From the NCBI GenBank assembly GCA_017889705.1, contig JAGGAB010000022.1, positions 1-64,000 on the forward strand: a DNA stretch of 64,000 nt, in the 5' to 3' direction. The position numbers were made by a program, and so were the translations under genes. This DNA is from Bacillota bacterium (GTDB taxonomy: Bacteria > Bacillota > Negativicutes > Sporomusales > Sporomusaceae). Below are positions 1-8,755 of this stretch, in pieces; the first letter of the stretch is position 1, and each line of letters begins with the position of its first letter. A model generated the notes under the pieces. The model made no database searches, was not told the origin of the DNA, and saw only the letters and a program-made list of their open reading frames with translations.

Positions 1-915
1 TCCACCAAGAACTTTGGCTAATTCTTCAATTAACGTAAAATTCTCGGGTTTGCACATACCTCGGCCGCCGGACACAATAATCTCGGCTTCTTCCAAATTG
101 CAGGAAGCGGTGCACGCATGAATAACATGGATGAGTTTTGTCCGAATGTCTTCAGGTTGTACTTTACTGGCAACTTTGATAATTTCGCCGGTGCGGGAAA
201 AATCTTGGTCCGGGCGTTTAAAAACTTTAGGGCGGACGGTGCCCATTTGCGGACGGTGCTCAGGACACAGGATGGTAGCCATAATGTTGCCGCCAAAAGC
301 CGGACGTGTCCAGGCAACAAGGCCTGTAGCTTCGTCAATACCCAAATTGGTGCAGTCTGCGGTAAGACCGGTACCGACGCGGCAGGCAACCCGGGGGCCG
401 AGATCGCGTCCGTCATTGGTTGCGCCCAGCAGGATAACCGCAGGCCGGTAGGTCGAAATTAAATCAGTCATTGTAATGGTATAACCATCTGTGGAATAGT
501 TTTTGAATTCGGGGCCTTCCACCAAATAGATTTTGTCGGTTCCGCTGGCAAAGATGTCTTTCGTTAGTCTGGCAACATCCTGACCGATTAATACGGCGGA
601 GAGTTCCTGGCCCATAGCGTCAGCTAATTTGCGTCCTTCACCTAGAAGTTCATGGCTTACATTGCGGATTTGACCGTCTACTTGTTCAATATATACCCAA
701 ACACCTTTGTACAGGCTTTTGTCCACAGCAACTGTTTTTTCTTCTACTTCACGGACAATGGCTTCCACCGGACAGACTTCCACACAAGCACCGCAGGCAG
801 TGCAGGCTTCGGTGATGAGCGCTTTATCATTTTCCATAATAATTGCACCGAACGGGCAGGTGCCTACGCAGGCACCGCAGCCGATGCATTGTTCAGTAAT
901 TACTTTTACAGCCAT
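1..915 (-). CDS. etfA: Electron transfer flavoprotein alpha subunit with N-terminal ferredoxin domain (partial)
   Basis: Alpha subunit of the electron-transferring flavoprotein that takes electrons from the acyl-CoA dehydrogenase of this operon. The first 55 residues hold two [4Fe-4S] motifs: C10, C13, C16, C20 and C38, C41, C44, C48. The EtfA alpha/beta domain begins near residue 65. The FAD-binding C-terminus lies beyond the window edge; 305 codons are visible. The gene follows etfB by 12 bp. The start follows a purine-rich stretch (GGGGGTATAGAAC). Ferredoxin-fused EtfA is known from anaerobes, for example CarE of Acetobacterium, where Etf-dehydrogenase complexes can bifurcate electrons. 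That this complex bifurcates is inference. Confidence 0.93.
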   Translation of the reverse strand, partial: MAVKVITEQCIGCGACVGTCPFGAIIMENDKALITEACTACGACVEVCPVEAIVREVEEKTVAVDKSLYKGVWVYIEQVDGQIRNVSHELLGEGRKLADAMGQELSAVLIGQDVARLTKDIFASGTDKIYLVEGPEFKNYSTDGYTITMTDLISTYRPAVILLGATNDGRDLGPRVACRVGTGLTADCTNLGIDEATGLVAWTRPAFGGNIMATILCPEHRPQMGTVRPKVFKRPDQDFSRTGEIIKVASKVQPEDIRTKLIHVIHACTASCNLEEAEIIVSGGRGMCKPENFTLIEELAKVLGG

Positions 916-927
916 GTTCTATACCCC

Positions 928-1713
928 CTAAACAATCTTGGCATCTGACAGTTTTTGAATTAACAGCGCAGCTGATTCGCGGGCTGTATCTGCCTGAATA
1001 ATTTCACCCTGGGTACGCTGTTTAGGGGTAAAGATGCGGCGCACTTGCGTTGGTGATCCTTTGAGACCAATTTTCTCAGCTTCCACCGTAACCTCGTTTA
1101 CCGTCCAGACAGGAATCTCTCTGCGGTTGGCCTTCATGGTTCCTTTGATTGTTGGATTGCGCGGAATGTTTATGGATTTTACTACAGTCAGCATAACCGG
1201 AGTCGAGACTTCAATAACCTCATAACCTTCCTCCTGCTCGCGTTCAACGGTAAGTTTGTTGCCTTCGGCTTCAATTTTGGCTACATAGGTTACCTGTGGA
1301 ATGCCCAAATGCTCGGCAATTTCGGGGCCAACCTGGGCTGTGTCGCCGTCAATGGCTTGTTTGCCGCAAAGAATAACATCTACATTACCCAGTTTTTTAA
1401 TACCGGCAGCCAAGGTGTGGCTGGTGGCCAAGGTATCAGCACCGCCAAAAGCCCGGTCACTAAGTAAAATAGCCTCATCGGCTCCCATGGCTAAACACTC
1501 TTTAAGGGCATCTTTGGCTTGGGGAGGCCCCATGGAAATGACGGTTACCTTGCCGCCATGTTTATCTTTAAGCTGTAAGGCAGCTTCTACGGCATTTTTG
1601 TCAAAGGGATTAACAATGCTGGGTACTCCTTGGCGGATAAGAGTATTTGTGGCAGGGTCGATTTTTACTTCGGTAGTGTCAGGCACTTGCTTGACACAAA
1701 CTACGATTTCCAT
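928..1713 (-). CDS. etfB: Electron transfer flavoprotein beta subunit
   Basis: Beta subunit of the ETF heterodimer, 261 residues, the usual family length. It starts MEIVVCVKQVPDT and carries the nucleotide-binding stretch CGKQAIDGDTAQVGPEIAE near residue 120. It binds AMP in classical ETFs and a second FAD in bifurcating ones; which applies cannot be settled by eye. An AGGAGG-type ribosome site precedes the ATG. It lies 163 bp after the acyl-CoA dehydrogenase gene, a gap largely filled by two copies of a dispersed repeat, and 12 bp before etfA. Confidence 0.95.
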   Translation of the reverse strand: MEIVVCVKQVPDTTEVKIDPATNTLIRQGVPSIVNPFDKNAVEAALQLKDKHGGKVTVISMGPPQAKDALKECLAMGADEAILLSDRAFGGADTLATSHTLAAGIKKLGNVDVILCGKQAIDGDTAQVGPEIAEHLGIPQVTYVAKIEAEGNKLTVEREQEEGYEVIEVSTPVMLTVVKSINIPRNPTIKGTMKANRREIPVWTVNEVTVEAEKIGLKGSPTQVRRIFTPKQRTQGEIIQADTARESAALLIQKLSDAKIV

Positions 1714-1735
1714 AAATGCGTAACCTCCTGTTTTT

Positions 1736-1879
1736 CACCACTTTGGGTACAAGGGCGACATCAGCGTTTGCTTTCGCTGATGCTCGGCAACAGCTGTGTC
1801 TTCTTTACACCACTCCGGGTATAAGGGCAACATCGGCTTCTGCTTTCGCTGACGCTCGGCACAAGCCGTGTTTTCTTTA
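1736..1879 (+). repeat. Dispersed repeat, two tandem 72-bp copies
   Basis: Two adjacent copies (1736-1807 and 1808-1879) share the pattern CACCACT..GGGTA.AAGGGC.ACATC, then GCTTTCGCTGA.GCTCGGC, and end in TTCTTTA. The last 55 bp match the three units at 52826-53104 and the degenerate unit at 31655-31738. The second copy contains the small hairpin CGGC-ACAA-GCCG. The right end covers the stop codon of the acyl-CoA dehydrogenase gene on the other strand (1877-1879). I see no transposase and no clear target-site duplication. Confidence 0.8.
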
Positions 1880-3016
1880 CCGTAAGACTGCGCCGGAAAT
1901 AACCATACGCTGTACTTGGTTGGTTCCTTCGTAAATTTGCGTAATTTTGGCATTTCGCATGAGGCGTTCAACCGGGTATTCGCGGCTGTAGCCGTAGCCG
2001 CCAAAGATTTGTACGGCATCAGTAGTCACTTCCATTGCCGCATCAGAGGCATACAGTTTGGCCATAGCAGCTTCTTTAGAATACGGCACGCCTTTGTCTT
2101 TCAAATAGGCGGCACGATATACCAACAGACGGGCGGCATCTACTTTGGTGGCCATGTCGGCAAGCATAAAAGCAATGGCCTGATTGCTGGCAATGGGTTT
2201 GCCAAATTGTACCCGCTCTTTGGAGTACTTTACCGCATGGTCAAGGGCTGCCTGGGCAATGCCGAGTGCTTGGGCTGCTACGCCGATACGGCCGCCGTCA
2301 AGGGTTGACATGGCAATTTTGAAGCCGTCGCCTTCTTTGCCTAATAGATTTTTTTTCGGGACTTTAAGCTCTTGGAATACCAGTTCCATGGTAATAGAGG
2401 TGTTGATACCCATTTTGTGTTCTTTTTTGCCAAAGGTAAATCCAGGCATGCCTTTTTCAATAATAAAGGCCGAGATGCCTTTTACGCCCTTGCTTTTATC
2501 GGTCATGGCAAAGATGACATAGGTTTCAGCTTCACCGGCATTGGTAATGAATATTTTGCTGCCGTTAATAACATAATGGTCACCGTCCGGTACAGCTACT
2601 GTTTGCTGTGAGGCGGCATCAGTACCTGCATTGGGTTCGGTTAAGCCAAAGGCTCCCATTTTTGTTCCCTCAAGCAGTGGTGGTAAGTATTTTTGTTTTT
2701 GTTCCTCTGTACCATATGCGAAAATCGGCCAGGCGCAGAGTGATACAGTTGCCGATAGGGTAATACCGATACCGTCGTCAACTTTAGACAGTTCTTCTAC
2801 CGCCAGGATGTAGCTTAATACATCCCCGTCGGCACCGCCGTATTGTTCGGGAAAGCAAATTCCGGTCAGACCCATTTCGCCCATGGCATCAAACAACTCG
2901 CGCGAGAATTCGCTGTGTTCATCCCGCTTAGCGACACTTGAAGCAACTTGTTTTTCAGCAAATTCCCGTGCCAGTTTTTGTGTCATTTTTTGGTCTTCTG
3001 ATAATTCAAATAACAT
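1877..3016 (-). CDS. Acyl-CoA dehydrogenase (butyryl-CoA dehydrogenase type)
   Basis: FAD-dependent dehydrogenase that oxidises a short acyl-CoA, or reduces the enoyl-CoA, with ETF as partner. It has 379 residues, the family norm. The FAD/substrate motif [13 protein letters not shown] is near residue 130, a second signature ([19 protein letters not shown]) is near 340, and the catalytic base is E363 in [14 protein letters not shown] precedes the ATG. Third gene of the operon, 84 bp after thiolase and upstream of etfBA, the usual grouping for butyrate, crotonate or 3-hydroxybutyrate metabolism. The stop codon lies in a dispersed repeat. Chain-length preference cannot be read from the sequence; crotonase and 3-hydroxyacyl-CoA dehydrogenase genes are not in the window. 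Confidence 0.93.
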   Translation of the reverse strand: MLFELSEDQKMTQKLAREFAEKQVASSVAKRDEHSEFSRELFDAMGEMGLTGICFPEQYGGADGDVLSYILAVEELSKVDDGIGITLSATVSLCAWPIFAYGTEEQKQKYLPPLLEGTKMGAFGLTEPNAGTDAASQQTVAVPDGDHYVINGSKIFITNAGEAETYVIFAMTDKSKGVKGISAFIIEKGMPGFTFGKKEHKMGINTSITMELVFQELKVPKKNLLGKEGDGFKIAMSTLDGGRIGVAAQALGIAQAALDHAVKYSKERVQFGKPIASNQAIAFMLADMATKVDAARLLVYRAAYLKDKGVPYSKEAAMAKLYASDAAMEVTTDAVQIFGGYGYSREYPVERLMRNAKITQIYEGTNQVQRMVISGAVLR

Positions 3017-3100
3017 AATAGAACCTCCTTGTAGTAAAAGAATTTTTAATATACCACCTCCCTTTCTGGTGGAATGGGAGGTGGCAGCTTACCGTGTGAA

Positions 3101-4279
3101 TTAAATACGCTCTACGATGGTGGCAACACCTTGGCCGCCGCCAATGCAGAGTGTGGCCAGACCAAGCTTGGCATTTCTGGCCTGCAAAGAGTGCAGCAAG
3201 GTTACAAGAATACGTGCGCCGCTGGCCCCGATCGGATGACCAAGAGCAATTGCGCCGCCATTGACATTAACCTTTTCTCTGGCAAACCCAAGTTCTTTGC
3301 CTACTGCCAAAAATTGCGCCGCAAAAGCCTCGTTGGCTTCAATTAAGTCGAGGTCAGCAATGGTAAGTCCGGCGATTTTCAGGGCTTTGCGGGTGGCAGG
3401 GACAGGACCCATACCCATAATCGACGGGTCAACGCCTCCTGACGCGAAGGAACGGATGCGGGCAAGCGGTTTAAGACCAAGTGCGCTGGCTTTGTCGGCA
3501 GACATAAGGACTAAAGCCGCAGCGCCGTCGTTAATGCCTGAGGCATTGCCGGCAGTGACGGTGCCATCTTTCTTAAAGGCTGGTTTTAAGCCGGACAGGG
3601 ATTGTGATGTTGTGCCTGCTTTAGGAAATTCATCGGTGTCAAAAATGACAGTGCCTTTTCTGCTTTCAATGCTAACCGGGCAGATTTCTGTTTTAAATAA
3701 ACCGGTTTCAATGGCTTTTAGGGCTTTTGCCTGTGATTTGGCGGCAACTTCATCCTGAGCTTCACGGGAAATATTGTATTGGGCAGCTACATTTTCGGCA
3801 GTAATGCCCATATGATAGTCATTAAAGGCGCACCAGAGACCGTCATTAATCATGATATCGGTGAGCTTGGCATTGCCCATGCGCAGTCCCCAGCGGGCCT
3901 TGTCAAGAACATAGGGAGCCTGACTCATATTTTCCATGCCGCCGGCCACTACGATATCGGCATCGCCGGTCATGATGTTTTGTGCCGCCAGGTTTACGGT
4001 TTTTAGACCTGATCCGCAGACTTTGTTAACCGTATAGGATGGAACCTCGTAGGGAACTCCTGCTTTTATAGCTGCTTGCCTGGCGGGATTTTGTCCCAAA
4101 CCTGCCTGCAGCACATTACCGAAAATGACTTCATCAATTGTATCTGCTGCAATGCCGTTTTTTTCAACCGCAGCCTTAATGGTTAGAGCGCCAAGATCGG
4201 TGGCGGCTACTGAAGCCAGAGCGCCATTAAAGTTTCCAATAGCAGTACGTACTGCGCTTACAATTACTACTTCTTTCAT
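3101..4279 (-). CDS. thlA: Acetyl-CoA acetyltransferase (thiolase)
   Basis: Biosynthetic-type thiolase interconverting two acetyl-CoA with acetoacetyl-CoA plus CoA. It has 392 residues. All three catalytic residues stand at the classical positions: C88 (NKVCGSG), H348 ([14 protein letters not shown]) and C378 (LCIGGGQG). It lies 41 bp after the CoA-transferase gene and 84 bp before the acyl-CoA dehydrogenase gene. In a 3-hydroxybutyrate or acetoacetate pathway it would cleave acetoacetyl-CoA made by the CoA-transferase; in the reverse direction it starts butyrate formation. Confidence 0.95.
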   Translation of the reverse strand: MKEVVIVSAVRTAIGNFNGALASVAATDLGALTIKAAVEKNGIAADTIDEVIFGNVLQAGLGQNPARQAAIKAGVPYEVPSYTVNKVCGSGLKTVNLAAQNIMTGDADIVVAGGMENMSQAPYVLDKARWGLRMGNAKLTDIMINDGLWCAFNDYHMGITAENVAAQYNISREAQDEVAAKSQAKALKAIETGLFKTEICPVSIESRKGTVIFDTDEFPKAGTTSQSLSGLKPAFKKDGTVTAGNASGINDGAAALVLMSADKASALGLKPLARIRSFASGGVDPSIMGMGPVPATRKALKIAGLTIADLDLIEANEAFAAQFLAVGKELGFAREKVNVNGGAIALGHPIGASGARILVTLLHSLQARNAKLGLATLCIGGGQGVATIVERI

Positions 4280-4320
4280 GTGTTATATACCATCCCTGTT
4301 AGTTATTTTGCTAGATGTGG

Positions 4321-5871
4321 TTACTTGGTAAAACCCATTGGTTCAGGCCGGAAGATGCGTTCATCCATGGTTTTAAGAGTTGGCGAAATAACTGGTTTGA
4401 AATCCATGAGCGCTAAAATGTCTTTTTCCAAGTCAACTCCCGGCGCTATTTCGGTGAGCATCATGCCGTCGGCAGTGAGTTCAAATACGGCCCGTTCGGT
4501 GATATACATAACAGGCTGCTGTACCTTTTGCGCATAATGACCGCTGAAGGTGATTTGTTCTACTTGGTCTAAGAACTTTTTAGCCTTGCCTTCGCTGAGA
4601 ATGGATAGTTTTCCATCAGCTACTTGTACCTTGAGGCCGCCGGCTGTAAATGTGCCGCAGAAGAAGACTCGTTTAGCATTTTGGGTTATATTGATGAAGC
4701 CGCCGCAACCTGCGACCCGGCCTTTAAATTTACTTACATTAATATTGCCTTGCTTGTCGGTTTCCGCTAAACCGAGAAAAGCAAGATCCAAACCGCCGCC
4801 GTCATAAAAGTCGAATTGGTAGGGTTGATCAAGAATGGCCTCGGCGTTGATTGCCGCTCCAAAGCTAAGGCCGCCGGCAGGGACACCGCCGACCGGACCG
4901 GCTTCTACGGTAAGTGTCAGGGTTTCGCCAATGCATTCTTCATTAGCTACTATGGCAACACCCTCAGGTATGCCAATGCCAAGATTTACTTTTGCATTGG
5001 GAATGAGTTCTAGGGCGGCTCGTCTGGAAATTACCTTGCGTTCATCTAACGCCATTGGAGGGATGGCAGAGAGTGGAACTTTAATTTCACCGGAGTAAGC
5101 AGGATTATACTGCTCGCCAAAAGTCTGCATGTGTAGAGCGGGATTTTCAGCGACCACAATATAATCTACAATAATGCCCGGTATCTTGACATCTTTAGGC
5201 TTAAGTGTGCCGTTGCCTACAATTCGTTCTACCTGAACAATAACAATACCGCCTGAACTTTTTGCGGCTTGGGCAATTGATAAAATTTCCAAAGAAACGG
5301 CTTCGTGCTCGATGGTGATATTGCCGCGTTCATCAGCACTTGTGCCGCGCAGCAAGGCGACATGAATCGGGAAAGGCTTGTACCACAGCCATTCTTCCCC
5401 GCCTAATTCGATGACTTCTACTAAGTCTTCTTTTGCGATAGGATTTACTTTGCCGCCTTCGACACGCGGGTCGACAAAGGTATTGAGACCAACTTTGGTT
5501 ATTACTCCCGGTTTGCGGCCGGCAATATTGCGAAACCAGTGGGTAAGTGTTCCCTGAGGAAAGTTGTAGGCTTCCATTTTATTTTCAATTGCCAAATTCC
5601 CCAGTTTCGGTGCGAGATTCCAATGGCCGCCAACAGCTCTTTTAACCATACCTTCTATGCCAAAGTGGTTAAGACCACGATCCTTGCCGTCGCCTTGTCC
5701 GGCACAGTAAACAAGTGTTAAATTTTTCGGAGAACCTTCTGCCCGGAAACGTTCTTCCACTGCCGCACTTAACGCTTCCGGATGACCATTGCCAACAAAA
5801 CCGCTGGTGCCAAGTGTAGCGCCGTCTTGAATAAGCTGGGCTGCTTCTTGGGCGCTAATTATTTTCGCCAT
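4321..5871 (-). CDS. Acyl-CoA:acetate/3-ketoacid CoA-transferase (PCT/YdiF-like)
   Basis: Class I CoA-transferase with fused alpha and beta halves, 516 residues, the size of propionate CoA-transferase. The alpha half (about 1-260) begins with the glycine-rich CoA loop [13 protein letters not shown]. The beta half carries the catalytic glutamate E323 in [14 protein letters not shown]. The start at 5871 is chosen over a longer reading to 5940 because AAGGAG lies just upstream of MAKIIS and the extra N-terminus is unlike the family. First gene of a CoA-transferase, thiolase, dehydrogenase, etfBA operon, with a sigma-54-type promoter 37 bp upstream. It probably activates a short carboxylate or acetoacetate at the expense of acetyl-CoA or butyryl-CoA. 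Confidence 0.92.
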   Translation of the reverse strand: MAKIISAQEAAQLIQDGATLGTSGFVGNGHPEALSAAVEERFRAEGSPKNLTLVYCAGQGDGKDRGLNHFGIEGMVKRAVGGHWNLAPKLGNLAIENKMEAYNFPQGTLTHWFRNIAGRKPGVITKVGLNTFVDPRVEGGKVNPIAKEDLVEVIELGGEEWLWYKPFPIHVALLRGTSADERGNITIEHEAVSLEILSIAQAAKSSGGIVIVQVERIVGNGTLKPKDVKIPGIIVDYIVVAENPALHMQTFGEQYNPAYSGEIKVPLSAIPPMALDERKVISRRAALELIPNAKVNLGIGIPEGVAIVANEECIGETLTLTVEAGPVGGVPAGGLSFGAAINAEAILDQPYQFDFYDGGGLDLAFLGLAETDKQGNINVSKFKGRVAGCGGFINITQNAKRVFFCGTFTAGGLKVQVADGKLSILSEGKAKKFLDQVEQITFSGHYAQKVQQPVMYITERAVFELTADGMMLTEIAPGVDLEKDILALMDFKPVISPTLKTMDERIFRPEPMGFTK

Positions 5872-5907
5872 ATGTCCACTCTCCTTGTAAAGTTTCACAA
5901 TATTCTT

Positions 5908-5925
5908 ATGCAAGGAGTATGCCAA
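5908..5925 (-). promoter_or_regulatory. Sigma-54 (-24/-12) promoter of the CoA-transferase operon
   Basis: On the minus strand TTGGCAT-ACTCC-TTGCA matches the sigma-54 consensus TGGCAC-N5-TTGCA, with GG and GC exactly 12 bp apart. Transcription would start near 5898, about 27 bp before the CoA-transferase ATG. The same element precedes gntP and the SDR gene, and an AAA+ sigma-54 activator is encoded nearby. Confidence 0.85.
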
Positions 5926-6003
5926 TCCAAAAATAACCAAAGGACAGCGATAGATGCAGGCTTTTAGGCTGTTTTAGGGAGTTGGGGCAAGTCTGCGGGT
6001 GAG

Positions 6004-6033
6004 GACAGGTGTTTATAGGCGTAAACACCTGTC
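6004..6033 (-). other. 12-bp perfect inverted repeat: activator site or terminator
   Basis: GACAGGTGTTTA and its exact complement flank a 6-nt spacer. The centre lies about 120 bp upstream of the predicted sigma-54 start site, the usual distance of an enhancer (UAS). It also follows the chemoreceptor gene, but on that strand no T-run comes after it, so a terminator role is less convincing. A related sequence (TAGACAATGTGTTTA) sits between the two other sigma-54 promoters. Confidence 0.5.
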
Positions 6034-6057
6034 TATTTTCTTATACAACGGTTGTTG

Positions 6058-6912
6058 TCACTGACATAAAGAGTTCGCTGATTCGTCCAGCTGATGAGCC
6101 ATACTACTGATTTGTTGAGCTGCTCCGGCAATACTGCTGATGGTTTCGGCGACTTGGGTTAATACCTTGTCAATGTGCGTAATCTGGTTTTTGGAGTGGT
6201 GACTATCGGACTGGATGGTCTGGATGATGGCAGTAATTTTTGTAATTGAGTCGGCGCTGGAGGCGGCAAGTTTGCGGATTTCTTCAGCAACTACGCTAAA
6301 GCCGCGTCCCTGTTCGCCAACCCGGGCGGCTTCAATGGCCGCGTTAAGACCGAGTAAGTTGGTTTGACTAGCGATGCTCTTAATCAGCCCGAGAATCTGA
6401 TCTGTTTCGCCAACTCTTGCTTCCGATTCTTTGGCAAGGTGACTCAAGGTGCGACTTACAGCTGCTAATTCCTGGGTTTGAGCTGAAATTTCCTGAGTTG
6501 AACTGGCTAGGGTGGTTATCGAATCAGATAGTTGTGAGGCCATAGCTTTTAAAAACTCCTGCCGTTCAATTGTTTCCTGAATGCAGACAGCGCCGACCAC
6601 TTGCTGATTGCTGTCAAATAACGGGACAGCTAGAGCGATGTAAGGCTGGCCGAATAAAGACTTGTCGGCACGAATGGTTATGCGGCGTTGTTCATTAATG
6701 GCGCGGTATACGGCACTATTAGGCCTTATGGGGTCGCCGGGATTTATTTTTAAGTTTAGAGACTGGCTGGGTTTATAGATGAGATAATGTTCTTTATCTG
6801 TTAGGCTAAGGCCCATATCATTAATGGATAATTGGACTAAGTAGGGAAAAATCTGTATAAATTTAAGCAGAATGTCAGGTTGATTTTGCTTGAGAAGGAT
6901 ATCGTTATTCAT
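6058..6912 (-). CDS. Membraneless methyl-accepting chemotaxis protein
   Basis: Soluble chemoreceptor of 284 residues with no transmembrane segment. Residues 1-125 form a small sensor domain ([19 protein letters not shown] near 85-105, then [10 protein letters not shown]). The rest is a short coiled-coil signalling domain with the conserved tip [20 protein letters not shown] that contacts CheA and CheW. GAGGAAT precedes the start. It lies downstream of and in line with gntP, as the paralogue at 25066-25917 lies behind an MFS gene. It may sense the imported compound or a product inside the cell; the ligand is unknown. Confidence 0.9.
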   Translation of the reverse strand: MNNDILLKQNQPDILLKFIQIFPYLVQLSINDMGLSLTDKEHYLIYKPSQSLNLKINPGDPIRPNSAVYRAINEQRRITIRADKSLFGQPYIALAVPLFDSNQQVVGAVCIQETIERQEFLKAMASQLSDSITTLASSTQEISAQTQELAAVSRTLSHLAKESEARVGETDQILGLIKSIASQTNLLGLNAAIEAARVGEQGRGFSVVAEEIRKLAASSADSITKITAIIQTIQSDSHHSKNQITHIDKVLTQVAETISSIAGAAQQISSMAHQLDESANSLCQ

Positions 6913-6954
6913 AAGCTATTCCTCGCAATAGTGTCTTAATATGAATATGGTGAA

Positions 6955-6989
6955 CCCCCCTGTGCAAAGCAAAATAATGCACAGGGGGG
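6955..6989 (-). terminator. Hairpin after the gntP remnant
   Basis: Perfect 12-bp stem (CCCCCCTGTGCA and its complement) with an 11-nt loop, between the gntP stop codon and the chemoreceptor start. No T-run follows on the minus strand, so it may be a weak terminator or an mRNA-stabilising structure. Confidence 0.5.
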
Positions 6990-7044
6990 AAGTTTGCTGC
7001 CAATAAGAAGCAACTGTCTGGCGGAATTTATGGCTTAGCCGCTG

Positions 7045-8344
7045 TTATAAGATGCCTGTTAGAGAGTGCAGGACAATAACCACAAAGACCATTAGGGTTT
7101 TAATGCAGGTTAACACAAAAATATCGCCGTAAGAATCTTTGTGAGTCAGGCCGCAGACAGCAAGTAAGGTGATGACCGCGCCGTTATGAGGCAAGGTGTC
7201 CATACCGCCGGAAGCCATAGAAGCAACCCTATGAAGAATTTCTGGCGACATGCCGATGGAATTGGCCCAGGCCATCCAGTCTTTGGCCATTAAGTCTAAC
7301 GCAATTGACATACCACCGGAAGCTGAGCCGGTAACGCCTGCAAGAATATTGACAGTCACGGCCTCCGACACAAGGGGTGAACCACCGACTTTGATGCTCA
7401 TTAAGGCGGCTGAAATAGATTTAAACCCGGAAAGGGAGGCAATGACGTTACCATAACCTACTTCAGAAGCAGTATTCATAATTGCCAGCAGAGAGCCGAT
7501 GGCTCCGGCATTTAGGGATTTAGCCAGCAGTTTAGAAGAGCCGAGGTTCTTATAACCTAGAGCTATAGCCAAACCGATGCCGGAAATAAGGGCAATGATC
7601 AGTGACCAGATACTGATAACATTTTTGACTGCTGGTGCGGTCATGGGAAGCTTCATGGCCTTAAAAGGTTCGAGCATTGCCGGATCCCAGGTAAACATGC
7701 GGGTCATAACAAAGTTTACAACCAGAACAGTTAACAAGGGCAAAATCGCCAAATAAAGTGAGGGTAATTGCGCATCGCTTTTAATTTCCGGTTCGTTCAG
7801 GGTATGATTGCCATATCCTTCGCCGGCTTCAGCCGCTTTTTTGCGGCGGTGTTCTAACCAGAGAATGCCAATTGTTAAAATGCTGGCACCGCCAAGTAGA
7901 CCAAGGATTGGGGCAGCATAGATATTGGTTCCGAAAAAATTAGTCGGAATAAGGTTTTGAATTTGGGGAGTACCGGGAATGCAGTCCATGGTAGCAGTAA
8001 AAGCCCCGAGAGCGATGGTTCCGGGCAAGAGGCGTTTAGGAATATCTGCTTCTTTAAATAAAGCTGAAGCAAACGGATATACGGCAAATACCACTACAAA
8101 TAGGCTTACACCACCATAGGTAAGAACACAACCGGCTAAAACAATAGAAAGAATAGCCCGGTCTGTGCCTAGACCTTTAATAATGGATTGGGCAAGGCCT
8201 TTGGCGAGGCCGGGGCATCAGGGAAAGTCCGGACATAGACGCCGCGAGCAGCGCAAAAACTGGCGCAAATAAAATAACCGAAAATCCGCGATAGGCAAAA
8301 AACATTAGAAGAAATAAACTCAAAAGAATACCGATTACTTCCAT
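7045..8344 (-). pseudogene. GntP-family carboxylate permease, disrupted by internal deletion and frameshift
   Basis: Gluconate/3-hydroxybutyrate-type permease of the GntP family, which imports organic acids with protons. The start MEVIGILLSLFLLM at 8344 follows GGAGGT, and the family N-terminus is readable to LAASMSGLSLMP (near 8210). The frame then runs into unrelated residues and stops at 8177. The family sequence resumes in another frame, open from 8217, as GLAKGLAQSIIKGLGTDR and continues through LTYGGVSLFVV, IPGTPQIQN and HNGAVITLLAVCGLTHKDSY to the stop at 7045. Compared with the family about 35-45 residues, including one membrane segment, are missing at the junction. A GTG at 8094 could start a truncated protein. 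A sigma-54-type promoter lies upstream. Confidence 0.82.
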
Positions 8345-8447
8345 ATAATAATACCTCCAATAATAAATGTGTTGCCCCCCGGGAAATGCTGAATTTTGAC
8401 AGAAGACCTCCTTTGTGCAAATATGAAACGTTTCCGTGCCATTAATA

Positions 8448-8463
8448 AGCAAATATCATGCCA
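8448..8463 (-). promoter_or_regulatory. Sigma-54 (-24/-12) promoter of gntP
   Basis: The minus strand reads TGGCAT-GATAT-TTGCT with GG and GC 12 bp apart. The predicted start is near 8437, leaving a leader of about 93 nt before the gntP ATG. It diverges from the SDR promoter at 8674-8690. Confidence 0.8.
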
Positions 8464-8560
8464 ATATTCATAAGTAACAAAATTATCTGCAATAGTCAAT
8501 GTTTTCTGTAATTTTTTATCAGAGACTGTGGTTTGTATTAAAAAAAGGTGTAGAAAAAAA

Positions 8561-8577
8561 TAGACAATGTGTTTAAG
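8561..8577. promoter_or_regulatory. Candidate activator site midway between two sigma-54 promoters
   Basis: The 411-bp gap between gntP and the SDR gene holds two divergent sigma-54 promoters and otherwise only AT-rich sequence. AAAATAGACAATGTGTTTA here resembles AAAATAGACAGGTGTTTA in the inverted repeat upstream of the CoA-transferase promoter. Its centre is about 131-133 bp from each predicted start site. The match is gapped and seen only twice. Confidence 0.3.
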
Positions 8578-8673
8578 AACCAAGACATCAGTTATTTGTC
8601 AGCGGCAGAAGCTTATCGTAGGCAAGCTTTGTTTTGTTTGGAGGCCAGCCGGATTTAAAAAAACAATTAAGAA

Positions 8674-8690
8674 TTGGCATGATTGTTGCA
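8674..8690 (+). promoter_or_regulatory. Sigma-54 (-24/-12) promoter of the SDR gene
   Basis: TTGGCAT-GATTG-TTGCA, with GG at 8676-8677 and GC at 8688-8689, the exact 12-bp register. The start site is expected near 8701, about 55 bp before the SDR start codon. Confidence 0.85.
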
Positions 8691-8755
8691 ACAGTGTGGA
8701 ACTGAATGCCGATTATACTTGGCGGCTCATAACACAGAATAGGGGGAATTTGTTC

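Noticed and set aside
1735..2019. Open frames through the repeat and the end of the acyl-CoA dehydrogenase gene on both strands
   Set aside because: They are shadows of the repeat and the dehydrogenase, with no start signals.
8431..8450. A second TGGCAC element near the gntP promoter
   Set aside because: No TTGC at the right spacing; GG-GC distance is wrong for sigma-54.
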